A DNA stretch of 51,686 nucleotides from an uncultured Saprospiraceae bacterium (GCA_938028705.1 CALIZI010000120.1:1-51686); one strand, 5' to 3'. Positions 19,097 to 28,265 are shown, counted from the first letter of the stretch. Numbers and translations are program-made. The notes: generated by a model not told the origin, from the letters alone.

Positions 19097-20587
19097 TTAG
19101 TTACCAATAACTATTTTTTTGCAGAGAACGCCATTTTCAGAACTGACTTTAAGGATGTAAGTGCCTGCTGTGGCATTGGCTGTATGGAGTTCGGCAAGGT
19201 TGTTCCCTGTACCGAAATATTGTTGGAAATTCAAGACTGTTCTGCCTTGTATATCGTATAAAGTAATCTCTGCATCGAAAGGATCTAAGGTGTTGATTTC
19301 CAGTGTAATGGTTTCGTTACGATTAGCAGGATTCGGATATACGTCAAAGGATTCGACTGCTTCAATTGGCGTGACGGCTGTAGCCTCGTCTGTTTTGAAA
19401 GATGCGCCTTCGGTAAAATCAGTACAGACATAATGCTCGTTAAATGGTCTGATGCGCCAGTAGTGAGTCGTGTTAGCTGTCAAGCTGCTGACAGTAAGCG
19501 AATTGGTAGTCGCTACACTTTTGTGTACAGTAAAACTCGGACTAAAGTTGGGCAGACGATTGACTTCTACCAAATACATATTAGCACCTGCGGTAGCCTC
19601 CCAAGTCAATACGGTATTTTGTGGTGGTGAAATAGCTCCGTTGATAGGTGAAGTTAAGACGGACTGTGTAGTGACACTTGCTGTATTGGGCGAACCACCT
19701 GTAAAGGTGCGGTCCTCAATATCCGCTACCATGACCTCACCTTGCATGGTGCTGAAATGGTGTTGGTCACAATTAAAAAAATAACCCATATAATTTTCTT
19801 CATCCGGGTCAACGGGTTCTCCGTCAGGGTCAAAAGCGTCAGGTGTATAGTCACAGCTATTCCAACCCAATCCAAAACCATAATCAGGTGGCGTATCGCA
19901 TATCCGGTCGGCGGCTATGGCACAGTTGCTGCCATCAGCAAATTCTACGCGAATATTATTACCGACAGTAGTAGGTGTAGGGTTGCTACTGTCATAATTT
20001 TCATTTTCCCAACCCCGAAAGGTGTGTTGAAGACTAAAAAAATGCCCCAATTCATGTGTCAATGCAAAGGATTCGCTATCAACTGTACATTTATCTATGG
20101 CAACATAATCTCCAAAAGGACTGTAAAAACCTAATATACCCGTACAACTTCCTGCTCCCGGTCCGCCATTAAATACTTCGCTGACAAAAATATTTATTGT
20201 ATTGGGAATTCTGATACTTGCCGGATTGGAACTACCGTCTTTACCAATGAAATAATAATCCGAATCGTCAACATAACGAAACCCACCTTGTGTATGCAGG
20301 TAAAATTGGATTCCTATACTTGCAAAATTTTCGTTCAAAGCACAGAAAGCATCCAAAGCACTTGCTTCATCTACACGATTGGAGCCATCATCTTGTGCAA
20401 GTAGGGTCATCGTAACAGGTAGATACTGTACGCCACGCGATTCTAAAGAATTGACATTATTAATATTTCGGATAAGACGATCCATGCCTGCACCGTCCGG
20501 TGTACCGCATTCAAATCTAGTGTATTGTTGTGCAAATATGGTTGATGTCAACATGCACAAAACAATAATATAAGCAGTTTTTTTCAT
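19097..20587 (-). CDS. secreted M43-type zinc metalloprotease with T9SS tail
   Basis: A 496-residue exported protease of the pappalysin/cytophagalysin (M43) type. The start at 20587 is chosen because it begins the signal peptide MKKTAYIIVLCMLTSTIFA; upstream in-frame codons to 20653 give no sensible leader. The zinc motif HELGHFFSLQH has Ser where the HExxHxxGxxH consensus has Gly. It is followed by CDTPPDYGFG and the Met-turn region NYMGYFFNCDQHHFSTMQ. A fibronectin-like domain (TTHYWRIRPFNEHY) and a T9SS domain (VYPNPANRNETITLEI to the end) follow. It lies 65 bp downstream of a paralogous M43 gene on the same strand, so the two are probably co-transcribed. Confidence 0.9.
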   Translation of the reverse strand: MKKTAYIIVLCMLTSTIFAQQYTRFECGTPDGAGMDRLIRNINNVNSLESRGVQYLPVTMTLLAQDDGSNRVDEASALDAFCALNENFASIGIQFYLHTQGGFRYVDDSDYYFIGKDGSSNPASIRIPNTINIFVSEVFNGGPGAGSCTGILGFYSPFGDYVAIDKCTVDSESFALTHELGHFFSLQHTFRGWENENYDSSNPTPTTVGNNIRVEFADGSNCAIAADRICDTPPDYGFGLGWNSCDYTPDAFDPDGEPVDPDEENYMGYFFNCDQHHFSTMQGEVMVADIEDRTFTGGSPNTASVTTQSVLTSPINGAISPPQNTVLTWEATAGANMYLVEVNRLPNFSPSFTVHKSVATTNSLTVSSLTANTTHYWRIRPFNEHYVCTDFTEGASFKTDEATAVTPIEAVESFDVYPNPANRNETITLEINTLDPFDAEITLYDIQGRTVLNFQQYFGTGNNLAELHTANATAGTYILKVSSENGVLCKKIVIGN

Positions 20588-20652
20588 ATTTATATAGTTA
20601 GGTGGTCGGTAATTAGTATCAGGCAGCTGAGATGAACTGACTGCTAATAACA

Positions 20653-22140
20653 CTACTGACTAATAATTAACTTCTGTTGTACCGAGCCTTCTTCAAAATC
20701 AAGTTGTACGATATATAGACCTGTTGCCAGGTCTTGTACATTTACCGAATATAAATTAGCTGATGAAAGTACATTAATCTCTTGCCGATGGAGGAGTTGG
20801 CCGGTGACATTATACAAATTGAGCGTACCTGCCATACTTCTGTTACTTTGCAGTGTGACGGTTACAGATTGCTGATTCATTGCTGGATTTGGTGATACTT
20901 CAAAGGATTCAAGTCCTGTTACATCTTCTATATCTACGCTTTGGTCATTGGTCATAAAACTACCGCGAACTTCAATGCCCGGACAAGGTACAGCACCATT
21001 ATAAGGTATGATCCGCCAGTAATAAGTTGTGTTAGCTGACAAGTCTGTACTGTTGTATTGAGTATCGGATACAAAATGCGATTCTATGGTAAAGCTGGGA
21101 GAAAAATTACTCAAACGATTGATTTCAAAATAATATATACTGGCATGTTCTACGGGAGTCCACGAAAACGACACATTATCATAAGGTTTTTCTTCGCCTT
21201 CAAGCGGTGAATTGAGTTGAGTGGTTTCGACGACAGGGCTGTAATTCGGTGGTGTATCAGGTAAGAAAGCCTGTCGATAGGTTTCTATATGGTCAGTGAC
21301 GACTGCTTTTTGTCCGTCTGTAAATTTATCCAGACATCCATCATCAAAATAAGACATATAGTTGGTCGGGTCAGGATTAAAAGCTACGCTATCTCTGTCA
21401 TATTGCATACAACCCGTTCCGCCCGGACAGTTCAATCCGCCCAGTGCATTATTATCCGGTGGGGTATCGCATATACGGTCTGCTTTTGTAGCACAATTCG
21501 AACCATCTACTTTTTCGCCATCAGTGACATATACGCCACAGTTATCTCCGGTGCCTTCAAGTCCAAAAAAAGTATGGGGCAGGGATAAGAAATGTCCGAT
21601 TTCGTGAATCGTTGTTGCTGCATTAAAACAAGCACTGCTGTTCAGTGCCAACACATCATATTGTGGTGAATAATATCCGCACAATACTCCGTTGGGTTGG
21701 CTTGCCGGCGGCGGAAGTGTCTTGAACATATAGATATTCATGGTATTATCCACGTCATTGAGAAAAGTAATTGTACTCAGTGCGTTGTGTGTGGTCCAAC
21801 TGGTGTTATCATGGTTGAGAATTTCATCTATGTATAAATTGACACCAAACTCTGCATAAAATTCAGTCACGTCACACATAAAATCAATGAAGGTAAATAT
21901 ATTGGCACCGCCTGAGCCGTCATCATTTCTCATATTGTGTACCGTAATCGGAAAGTCATATTCCATGCGGGAGCGTACCATATTACCTTGCAGGTATTTT
22001 TCAGTAGAGATTTGGACGCGGTCCATGATTTCATTCGTAAATTGTGTACCGCACCAATTACCTTGTTTTTCAGTTTGTGAGAAGCCTGAAAAACAGATAG
22101 TTATAAATAAAATAGTAAATAGTAGATTAAGATTTTTCAT
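20653..22140 (-). CDS. secreted M43-type zinc metalloprotease with T9SS tail, tandem paralog
   Basis: A 495-residue paralog of the following gene with the same order of parts: signal peptide at 1-21 (cleavage after CFSGFS), M43 domain, fibronectin-like domain, T9SS tail (SPNPAMNQQSVTVTLQ to the end). The zinc motif is HEIGHFLSLPH, again Ser in place of the third-motif Gly, then CDTPPDNNALGG and the Met-turn NYMSYFDDGCLDKFTDGQ. The two genes most likely arose by tandem duplication. Products should act outside the cell on proteins. A minus-strand TACTTTTG at 22163-22170, 23 nt before the ATG, is a plausible -7 box for the pair. Confidence 0.9.
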   Translation of the reverse strand: MKNLNLLFTILFITICFSGFSQTEKQGNWCGTQFTNEIMDRVQISTEKYLQGNMVRSRMEYDFPITVHNMRNDDGSGGANIFTFIDFMCDVTEFYAEFGVNLYIDEILNHDNTSWTTHNALSTITFLNDVDNTMNIYMFKTLPPPASQPNGVLCGYYSPQYDVLALNSSACFNAATTIHEIGHFLSLPHTFFGLEGTGDNCGVYVTDGEKVDGSNCATKADRICDTPPDNNALGGLNCPGGTGCMQYDRDSVAFNPDPTNYMSYFDDGCLDKFTDGQKAVVTDHIETYRQAFLPDTPPNYSPVVETTQLNSPLEGEEKPYDNVSFSWTPVEHASIYYFEINRLSNFSPSFTIESHFVSDTQYNSTDLSANTTYYWRIIPYNGAVPCPGIEVRGSFMTNDQSVDIEDVTGLESFEVSPNPAMNQQSVTVTLQSNRSMAGTLNLYNVTGQLLHRQEINVLSSANLYSVNVQDLATGLYIVQLDFEEGSVQQKLIISQ

Positions 22141-22162
22141 GTCAAATTTATTTAATATAGAA

Positions 22163-22170
22163 CAAAAGTA
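22163..22170 (-). promoter_or_regulatory. candidate -7 box of the M43 protease pair
   Basis: The minus strand reads TACTTTTG (TAnnTTTG) close upstream of the ATG at 22140, implying a short leader. No clear -33 box. Confidence 0.4.
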
Positions 22171-22206
22171 AGAAAAATATTATCATTATGCTGTCCATAG
22201 ACCGAC

Positions 22207-22295
22207 AATTGTTGTATTGTTGACTGTTGTTGTAATATACAAAATTTTACTTTGCAAAATTCTAACAATAAAACTATACAACAATGCAACAATAT
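22207..22295. repeat. imperfect inverted repeat with TTGTTG-rich arms
   Basis: AATTGTTGTATTGTTG (22207-22222) faces CAACAATGCAACAATAT (22279-22295), with 14 of 16 positions paired. The arms are themselves short-period repeats. It lies between the divergent M43 and mdh genes; the remaining 319 bp of this gap hold the promoters and the mdh leader hairpin. Confidence 0.55.
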
Positions 22296-22316
22296 GAAAA
22301 AGAACAAATTTTTTTC

Positions 22317-22324
22317 TACTTTTG
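22317..22324 (+). promoter_or_regulatory. candidate -7 box of mdh
   Basis: TACTTTTG matches TAnnTTTG. Transcription from about 22331 would give a leader of about 130 nt containing the complete hairpin at 22351-22442. Confidence 0.45.
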
Positions 22325-22350
22325 TCCGATTTTTAAAATTACGTTCATTA

Positions 22351-22442
22351 TAGTTCATGGTTCATAGTTGATAGTTCATAGACAAACGAGAGAAAAAACA
22401 CTTATTTTAATCTATAAACTATCAACCATGAACCATGAACTA
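22351..22442. repeat. long leader hairpin upstream of mdh
   Basis: The 26-nt arm at 22351-22376 (TAGTTCATGGTTCATAGTTG...) pairs with 22417-22442 (...CAACCATGAACCATGAACTA) at 25 of 26 positions. The arms are built of a ~7-bp unit (GTTCATA/GTTCATG). The right arm ends exactly 17 nt before the mdh ATG, so the hairpin is likely in the mRNA leader. Confidence 0.75.
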
Positions 22443-22459
22443 ATATTTCAACTAATAAA

Positions 22460-23392
22460 ATGAGTAAAGTTACTGTTGTAGGTGCAGGAAATGTAGGTGC
22501 TACCTGTGCCAATGTATTAGCACATGCAGATCTGGTCAAACAAGTTGTTTTGTTGGACATCAAAGGCGATTTTGCCAAAGGCAAAGCACTTGATACCAAC
22601 CAGCAAGGTTCGGTGGACTACTATAGCACCAAGACTATTGGTACGGATGATTACGCACATACTGCCGGTTCGGATATTGTCGTTATTACGGCAGGTATTC
22701 CGCGCAAGCCGGGTATGAGTCGTGACGACCTTATCTCTACCAATGCAAAGATTGTTTCTTCCGTGACCAAATCTATCATGGAACATTCCCCAAATCCAAT
22801 TATTATCGTTGTGTCTAATCCGCTTGATGTGATGACCTATGCTGCCCACAAAGCATCGGGGCTGCCTTCGTCGCGTGTTATGGGTATGGCGGGTATTCTC
22901 GATACGGCGCGTTATCGTGCCTTCCTGTCTATGGAATTAGGCATTTCGCCAAAAGATTTTCAAGCAGTACTTATGGGAGGACACGGAGATACCATGGTTC
23001 CCCTACCACGCTACACCACTGCGGCAGGTATTCCGATTACCGAACTCATTGATGCCGACAAGCTAGATGCCATAGTAGAGCGCACCAAAAAAGGCGGCGG
23101 AGAACTCGTCAAACTCATGGGAACTTCCGCATGGTATGCTCCCGGTGCCGCTGCTGCCCAAATGGTACAAACCATTCTGCGTGACGAAAACCGCATCTTT
23201 CCCTGCTGTGCCAAACTCGACGGGCAATACGGTATCAAAGATATGTTTTTGGGTGTTCCTGTCAAATTGGGCAAAGAGGGCATCGTTGAGATACTCGAAC
23301 TGAAACTCAATAAGGACGAAATGGCACTGCTTAATAATTCTGCTGAACATGTCCGCGAAGTTATTGGAACATTTGAGGCGATGAAGATATAA
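22460..23392 (+). CDS. mdh: malate dehydrogenase
   Basis: A 310-residue LDH-like NAD-dependent malate dehydrogenase of the TCA cycle, cytoplasmic, which interconverts malate and oxaloacetate. The dinucleotide motif VGAGNVGAT is at residues 7-15, Asp33 follows the second strand (NAD preference), the substrate-loop arginines are in IPRKPGMSR (82-88), and the catalytic His175 is in GGHGDTMVP. The Arg in the IPRKPGMSR loop, where lactate dehydrogenases have Gln, supports malate as substrate. It starts 17 nt after a 26-bp hairpin. The stop is followed by a GAGTA-type tandem repeat. Confidence 0.95.
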   Translation: MSKVTVVGAGNVGATCANVLAHADLVKQVVLLDIKGDFAKGKALDTNQQGSVDYYSTKTIGTDDYAHTAGSDIVVITAGIPRKPGMSRDDLISTNAKIVSSVTKSIMEHSPNPIIIVVSNPLDVMTYAAHKASGLPSSRVMGMAGILDTARYRAFLSMELGISPKDFQAVLMGGHGDTMVPLPRYTTAAGIPITELIDADKLDAIVERTKKGGGELVKLMGTSAWYAPGAAAAQMVQTILRDENRIFPCCAKLDGQYGIKDMFLGVPVKLGKEGIVEILELKLNKDEMALLNNSAEHVREVIGTFEAMKI

Positions 23393-23440
23393 GGAGTAAC
23401 GAGTAGTGAGTATAGAGTAGCGAGTGTGAGAGTGGAGAGT
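23393..23440. repeat. short-period GAGTA-type tandem repeat
   Basis: Immediately after the mdh stop the sequence repeats variants of a ~7-bp unit (GAGTAAC, GAGTAGT, GAGTATA, GAGTAGC, GAGTGTG). It resembles a single arm of the window's inverted-repeat elements without its partner. Confidence 0.5.
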
Positions 23441-23476
23441 TGTGTGGAGAACATGGCTGTCCACTTTTGTTTTTTT

Positions 23477-23646
23477 TAACCCAAGTTGAATATGTAGGCC
23501 CCAAGTTTTTTATGTGGTATAGTTGTCAGACGAATTCTTTTTTTGAAAACGAAGATCTTATCAAATATCGGTGCATTATAAAACAACATTCGTCTGACAA
23601 CTCTCCCCGCTCTGATTTTTGGGAACTACATATTCAACTTGGGTTA
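23477..23646. repeat. nested perfect inverted-repeat element
   Basis: The outer arms of 21 bp (23477-23497, beginning TAACCCAAGTTGAATATG; 23626-23646) are perfectly complementary. Inside, AGTTGTCAGACGAAT (23521-23535) is perfectly inverted at 23588-23602. A third partial copy of the outer arm (CTCAAGTTGAATAT) follows at about 23666-23679. It lies between convergent mdh and the beta-helix gene; the 370-bp gap holds no gene. The same two-tier plan is seen at 43263-43513. Confidence 0.85.
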
Positions 23647-23694
23647 GGACTTTCAACAACAAAACTCAAGTTGAATATCTGTGCTTTTTTACAA

Positions 23695-23730
23695 AGAAAA
23701 AGGTCACTCCGACAATACCGGAGTGACCTT
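23695..23730 (-). terminator. terminator of the beta-helix protein gene
   Basis: AAGGTCACTCCG (23700-23711) pairs with CGGAGTGACCTT (23719-23730). On the minus strand the hairpin is followed by a T-rich run (TTTTTCTTTG), 33 bp beyond the stop codon. Confidence 0.8.
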
Positions 23731-23762
23731 TATTATGATAAAACTGAGAACTCATTTTTCAA

Positions 23763-26705
23763 TCAGGAAAAAGCAACTTCTTTTTCTCTCTGACGAATAC
23801 TCACCACACCAACAATCAACATCAATAAAGCGAGTATAATCAAACTCCATTCGCCGAGCGTAGGTATCTCTTGTATTACACAATCAGCGGTACTTTCAAA
23901 AGCACCAATATCTCTGACACCACCCTCAACGGCTGAACCGTTTTGTGCAGTGGCATTATCTGCTGAATTACCTGCATCAATAGCCGAACTCATACCGCAC
24001 AACAAAGCGTGGGTTTGAGTAGGTCCGCCGTTATCTGCCAAAGGCGTAAGACCTGCACTGCCGATTAAATCCGAACTTTGAGCGGGAAATACTCCGGCAT
24101 CATCTTGCCCTACAAGATTAAAACCATTGGAAACCAAATTGGCTCCGGCTACATCCTGTCCTGCACCGCCGGATGTATTGTCCGCTACTATTGAACTCAA
24201 AAGACTAACTGTATTTGAAAGATTGTTGATGCCACCACCGTTTCCGGCTGCGCTATTATTCGCAATTGTTGTGGCATTAATCGTAATCATTCCGTCGTCG
24301 TTGTTGACACCACCGCCTGTTCCGGTACTTGTGTTGCCCGATACGGTCGTATAATCAGTCGTAATCGTACCACCTGCGACATTCTGAATACCACCACCTG
24401 CACCGGCTGCACCGTCAGTGATGTTATTAGAAATCGTGGTGTAGGTAATATTAATCGTACCACCATTATTGAATACACCGCCACCGCCTTGGTCGGCAGG
24501 GTCACCGCTTGCTGTGTTGCCATCTATGGTTGTAGTGGTGATAGTCATCACGCCGCTACCGTTCCATACGCCACCACCTTCGGCTGAGGCTGTATTGCCA
24601 TTGATAGTGCTTTGTGCAATATCCATATCGCCGGGACCTGTGATGTGAATACCACCACCATTTCCGGGAGATGCGCCCGTGCTGTTATCATTGATAATAA
24701 CATTTGTAATCGTCACGACTGTACCTGCGCCTGAATTGTCTTCAATACCACCACCTGCACGTACAGATGTATTGCCATTTATAGTTGTGTTGGTTACGGT
24801 CAATGTTCCGCCTGCATCATTCAAGATACCACCACCGCTACCGGCTGCACCGTCAGCTACATTATTATTAATGGTACTCATATCAATTACAATCGTACCA
24901 CCTGCGTTGAAAACACCACCACCGCCTTGGTCGGCACCTGCACCGGAAGCTGTATTATTATTAATCGTAACATTGGTAACAGTCATTACGCCTGTACCGT
25001 TCCACAGTCCACCGCCTTCGGCGGCTGCTGTATTGCCATTTACTGTACCACCTGAAATATCTAAATCGCCGGGTCCTGTGATGTGAATACCACCACCATT
25101 TCCGGGTGAGCCACCTGTTGTATTATTATCAATAATGCAATCGGTAACAACGAAAGTCGTACCTGCGCCGGAGTTATCTTCGATACCACCACCTGCGCGT
25201 ACTGATGTGTTACCTGTGATAGTTGTATTAGTTACGGTCAAATTTCCACCTGAATCATTCAAGATACCACCACCACTTCCGGCTGCGCCATCTGCTACAT
25301 TATTGGTGATTGTTGACATATCAATGATGACTGTACCGCCTACATTGAATACACCACCACCGCCTTGGTCGGCACCTGCACCACTTGCTGTATTGCTGTC
25401 AATGGTTACATTCGTAACGGTCATCGTACCTGTACCGTTCCACAGTCCACCGCCTTCGGCTGTTGCTGTATTACCATTTACTGTACCACCTGAAATATCT
25501 AAATCGCCGGGTCCTGTGATGTGAATACCACCACCATTTCCGGGTGAGCCACCTGTTGTATTATTATCAATCGTACAATCGGTAACAACGAAAGTCGTAC
25601 CTGCACCGGAATTATCTTCAATACCACCACCTGCACGTACTGATGTATTGCCTGTGATGATGGTATTCGTGACGGTCAGGCTTCCACCTGCATCATTCAA
25701 AATACCACCACCTGAACCGGCTGCACCGTTGGCTACGTTATTGGTAATTGTACAATTGTTCACATTGACGACACCGCCGCCACCAACGTTGAAAATCGCG
25801 CCACCGCCTTGGTCTGCACCTGCACCGCTGGCTACGTTGGTATCAAAAAGAACGCCATCTACATTCGCAACACCATTGCCATTCCAGAAACCACCGCCTT
25901 CGGCTGCGGCTGTATTGCCTGTGAATGAACCGCCTGTGAGGTCAATATCGGTCGGTCCGGTGATGTGAATACCACCACCGTTGCCGGGAGCTGCGCCCGT
26001 AGCGTTGGTATCGAATGTACAATTAGTAATCGTGAGCATTGTACCTGCACCGGAATTGGATTCGATACCACCACCTGCGCGTGAAGCTGAGTTGCCTGTA
26101 AAAGTAGAACCTGTAACAACAAGGTTTCCACCTGTGGCATTGAGAATAGCACCACCGCTACCGGATGCACCCGTAGCTGCGTTGTTGACAAACATTGAAT
26201 TGGTGACTGTCACCATACCGCCTGTATTGTGAATCGCGCCACCGCCTTCGATTGCTGCTGCACCTGCTGCTGTATTGCCATTGAACATGGTATTGCTGAC
26301 GGTCAATGTTGTATTGACGGAAAGGATGGCACCACCACTGACGGCTGCTGCTCCATTGATGAGGCTCATATCGGCTACATCAACTGTTCCGGCATTTTGG
26401 ATGTCAAAAATACCACTCGCACCACCACCGTCAACGATGGTTACGCCCATTCCGTTTCCGGTAATGGTAACGGCTGCTGCGAAGCTAATAGCACCACTCG
26501 TAAGTACAATAGGTGTACCATCAGTAGCTGCTGCGAATACAATGTCATCACCCGCAACGGCTACGGCTGCAGCATCGCGAAGCGAACCTGCACCCGCATC
26601 GGCTGATGTGGTGACTGTGATAACTGCCGCATTTGCGGAGAAGGAAAATATTGCCATAAATAGCAATACTGACATAGAACGTATTAGTCTTTGGTTCATG
26701 GTCAT
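23763..26705 (-). CDS. secreted right-handed beta-helix protein with IPTL-CTERM sorting signal
   Basis: A 980-residue, Gly/Ala/Thr/Asn-rich exported protein. A signal peptide at about 1-27 ends FSFSANA. The body is made of short coils such as GGGIHITGP, AEGGGLWNGTG and GGGILNDAGG, typical of parallel beta-helix (Pbl/choice-of-anchor) adhesins. Coils are arranged in super-repeats of 146 residues. The C-terminus reads IPTLGEWSLIILALLMLI, then an Arg-rich tail, which is the IPTL-CTERM type of sorting signal and not a T9SS domain. The likely role is surface adhesion or a structural coat; no catalytic motif is seen. The coding region is visibly richer in GC than its surroundings, as the Gly/Ala composition requires. 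Confidence 0.88.
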   Translation of the reverse strand: MTMNQRLIRSMSVLLFMAIFSFSANAAVITVTTSADAGAGSLRDAAAVAVAGDDIVFAAATDGTPIVLTSGAISFAAAVTITGNGMGVTIVDGGGASGIFDIQNAGTVDVADMSLINGAAAVSGGAILSVNTTLTVSNTMFNGNTAAGAAAIEGGGAIHNTGGMVTVTNSMFVNNAATGASGSGGAILNATGGNLVVTGSTFTGNSASRAGGGIESNSGAGTMLTITNCTFDTNATGAAPGNGGGIHITGPTDIDLTGGSFTGNTAAAEGGGFWNGNGVANVDGVLFDTNVASGAGADQGGGAIFNVGGGGVVNVNNCTITNNVANGAAGSGGGILNDAGGSLTVTNTIITGNTSVRAGGGIEDNSGAGTTFVVTDCTIDNNTTGGSPGNGGGIHITGPGDLDISGGTVNGNTATAEGGGLWNGTGTMTVTNVTIDSNTASGAGADQGGGGVFNVGGTVIIDMSTITNNVADGAAGSGGGILNDSGGNLTVTNTTITGNTSVRAGGGIEDNSGAGTTFVVTDCIIDNNTTGGSPGNGGGIHITGPGDLDISGGTVNGNTAAAEGGGLWNGTGVMTVTNVTINNNTASGAGADQGGGGVFNAGGTIVIDMSTINNNVADGAAGSGGGILNDAGGTLTVTNTTINGNTSVRAGGGIEDNSGAGTVVTITNVIINDNSTGASPGNGGGIHITGPGDMDIAQSTINGNTASAEGGGVWNGSGVMTITTTTIDGNTASGDPADQGGGGVFNNGGTINITYTTISNNITDGAAGAGGGIQNVAGGTITTDYTTVSGNTSTGTGGGVNNDDGMITINATTIANNSAAGNGGGINNLSNTVSLLSSIVADNTSGGAGQDVAGANLVSNGFNLVGQDDAGVFPAQSSDLIGSAGLTPLADNGGPTQTHALLCGMSSAIDAGNSADNATAQNGSAVEGGVRDIGAFESTADCVIQEIPTLGEWSLIILALLMLIVGVVSIRQREKEVAFS
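24180..26060. repeat. 438-bp tandem super-repeats inside the beta-helix gene
   Basis: The segment encoding PGNGGGIHITGP recurs near 24625, 25061, 25499 and 25940, a spacing of about 438 bp (146 codons). Copies around 25030-25180 and 25466-25618 are almost identical at DNA level; the outer copies are more diverged. The pattern suggests recent unequal recombination or gene conversion. Confidence 0.85.
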
Positions 26706-26827
26706 AAAAATTTTAGTTTGATACTTTTCGTAGTTGGAAGGGGAAGGTTTCGGAAAAGTTTTATGTTAATAAATTAAGTTCAATATTATATTTACGAAGT
26801 AAAGTATTCATTCAGTTTTTTTCGTTG

Positions 26828-26835
26828 CAAAAATA
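26828..26835 (-). promoter_or_regulatory. candidate -7 box of the beta-helix gene
   Basis: The minus strand reads TATTTTTG (TAnnTTTG), about 120 nt upstream of the ATG. The 310-bp gap is otherwise AT-rich and empty except for the repeat at 26950-27009. Confidence 0.4.
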
Positions 26836-26949
26836 GCAAAATAATATTGAGTATATTAATTTTTTAATTTTTAAAAAATTCATTTTCAGATATTTATTAA
26901 ATAATTAATAAATTATGCAATAAAAATAAATTTAAATACGCTTTGAGCG

Positions 26950-27009
26950 TAAAACGATTTTGTAAATCGTCATTCGAGTATGGGTAGGACGCTTTACAAA
27001 ATCGTCTCA
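26950..27009. repeat. inverted repeat, ACGATTTTGTAAATCGT family
   Basis: TAAAACGATTTTGTAAATCG (26950-26969) pairs with CGCTTTACAAAATCGTCTCA (26990-27009) with few mismatches. ACGATTT-TGT-AAATCGT is itself a palindrome. Related copies are at 3183-3255 and 32748-32770. It lies 6 bp beyond the stop of the next minus-strand gene and could terminate it. Confidence 0.7.
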
Positions 27010-27015
27010 CATAAT

Positions 27016-28227
27016 TTACTGTTTGACAAAACGCTTGCTCGTCAATTGGTCTTTGGTGGCAACGCTCAAAAAATAGATGCCGGACGGATAAGCACTTACC
27101 TCAAAAGTAAGCGGTACCGCACCTGAAATCTGCATAATTTGCTGATGCACAATCTGCCCCGAACTATTAAAAATACGGACATCTGCATCACCGATTTCAT
27201 CCTCAAATTGTAGGTAAATATAGTGCCGGGCAGGGTTCGGAAAGATAGCAAATGAGGGCATTTCGGGCTGTGTGATGGAGACAAGGCAGCCTGTTTCTTG
27301 TGGCGTATTGCATCCGGTACTATTGCCGTATATATCGTAAGTTCCCATATTTTCCAGATAATTACAAATGCTCGGTACGCCACAGAGGGCAAGGTTGGGA
27401 TTTTCAAACAAGCGGAGGTCGGTAATAGAAGTGTGGTCGATATTGTCAAGACCTGTGAGGGCGGTCAGGTTGGCGTTATTATCGATGTCGAGATAGCCGC
27501 CGATTTGAGTGAGGTTTTGGAGTGCCTCCAAGCTGGCGAGGGCTGCGCTGAATTGCACGATGAGATTGCCACCAATCGTATTGAGTTGATTCAACCCGTC
27601 GAGACTCGTGATACCCGAATTGAATTGTAGAATTAGATTGCCCTCTATGCCCGTCAGCCCTTCCAATCCACTCAAATCCGTGAGGGCATTATTGACGGAT
27701 AAGCGCAATTCGCCACCAATGTTGTTGAGTTGTTGCAGCCCGTCGAAGTTGGTGAGTACGCTATTGTTGGCAAAAGAAAAATCGCCGCCAATCGCGCTGA
27801 GATTATCCAGTCCACTCAAGTTCGTCAAATCGGAATTGAACTGTACTCGTAGGTCGTCGTCGATAGTTGTGAGGGCATCCAAACCGGATAGTTCTGTCAG
27901 AGTACTTCGGGAAATATTGAGTGTACCACCGATACTGTTCAGACTGTCCAAACCATTCAGATTGTTCAAGTTGTCATTAGAATCTATACGTAAATCCCCC
28001 TCAATTAACCGAATCTGACTAAGTGGCGCAAGGCTCTGAATATCAGACGCAAGACCAAACATACCTATCTCTACATTGCCCTCTATTTGGGTGCAGTTGG
28101 GATAGGTCATCGCAAAATCTTCTAATTCTTGTTGAGAAAGGAAGAGGATGTCGTCTGGCGGGCATTGGGCGTGGGCATTTAGACAGTAGATTAAGCCGAG
28201 TAGTAGGTGTAGAAGTGAATATTTCAT
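27016..28227 (-). CDS. secreted L-domain/leucine-rich repeat protein with T9SS tail
   Basis: A 403-residue exported protein: signal peptide at 1-20 (cleavage after LNAHA), then repeats of about 23-24 residues of the type LTDLSGLEGLTGIEGNLILQ and LTSLDGLNQLNTIGG-like, as in receptor L-domain repeats found in marine Bacteroidota. A disulfide-prone stretch (LCGVPSICNYLENMGTYDI...TGCNTPQETGC) caps the solenoid. A T9SS sorting domain (IFPNPARHYIYLQFEDEI to KRFVKQ) ends the protein. Probably a cell-surface binding protein; ligand unknown. Signal peptide and sorting domain are clear; the repeat family name is less certain. Confidence 0.87.
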   Translation of the reverse strand: MKYSLLHLLLGLIYCLNAHAQCPPDDILFLSQQELEDFAMTYPNCTQIEGNVEIGMFGLASDIQSLAPLSQIRLIEGDLRIDSNDNLNNLNGLDSLNSIGGTLNISRSTLTELSGLDALTTIDDDLRVQFNSDLTNLSGLDNLSAIGGDFSFANNSVLTNFDGLQQLNNIGGELRLSVNNALTDLSGLEGLTGIEGNLILQFNSGITSLDGLNQLNTIGGNLIVQFSAALASLEALQNLTQIGGYLDIDNNANLTALTGLDNIDHTSITDLRLFENPNLALCGVPSICNYLENMGTYDIYGNSTGCNTPQETGCLVSITQPEMPSFAIFPNPARHYIYLQFEDEIGDADVRIFNSSGQIVHQQIMQISGAVPLTFEVSAYPSGIYFLSVATKDQLTSKRFVKQ

Positions 28228-28265
28228 TTTTATTTACTTAAAAATTTAGTAGTGCTTGGCTAACT

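Noticed and set aside
20588-20653. Upstream extension of the first M43 protease by 22 codons
   Set aside because: The extra residues (LLAVSSSQLPDTNYRPP) precede a perfect signal peptide beginning at 20587.
23440-23793. Possible 117-codon gene after mdh
   Set aside because: The frame runs through the nested inverted repeat and the terminator and into the next gene's end, with biased, non-protein-like composition.
23763-26100. Regular repeats as a CRISPR array
   Set aside because: The 438-bp units are in-frame coding repeats of a beta-helix protein; no 25-40-bp repeats with unique spacers and no cas genes are present.
24679-26721. Several long open frames on the plus strand across the beta-helix gene
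   Set aside because: They are antisense to a repetitive Gly/Ala/Thr gene, are Pro/Ser-rich mirror translations of the repeats, and have no leader or start context of their own.
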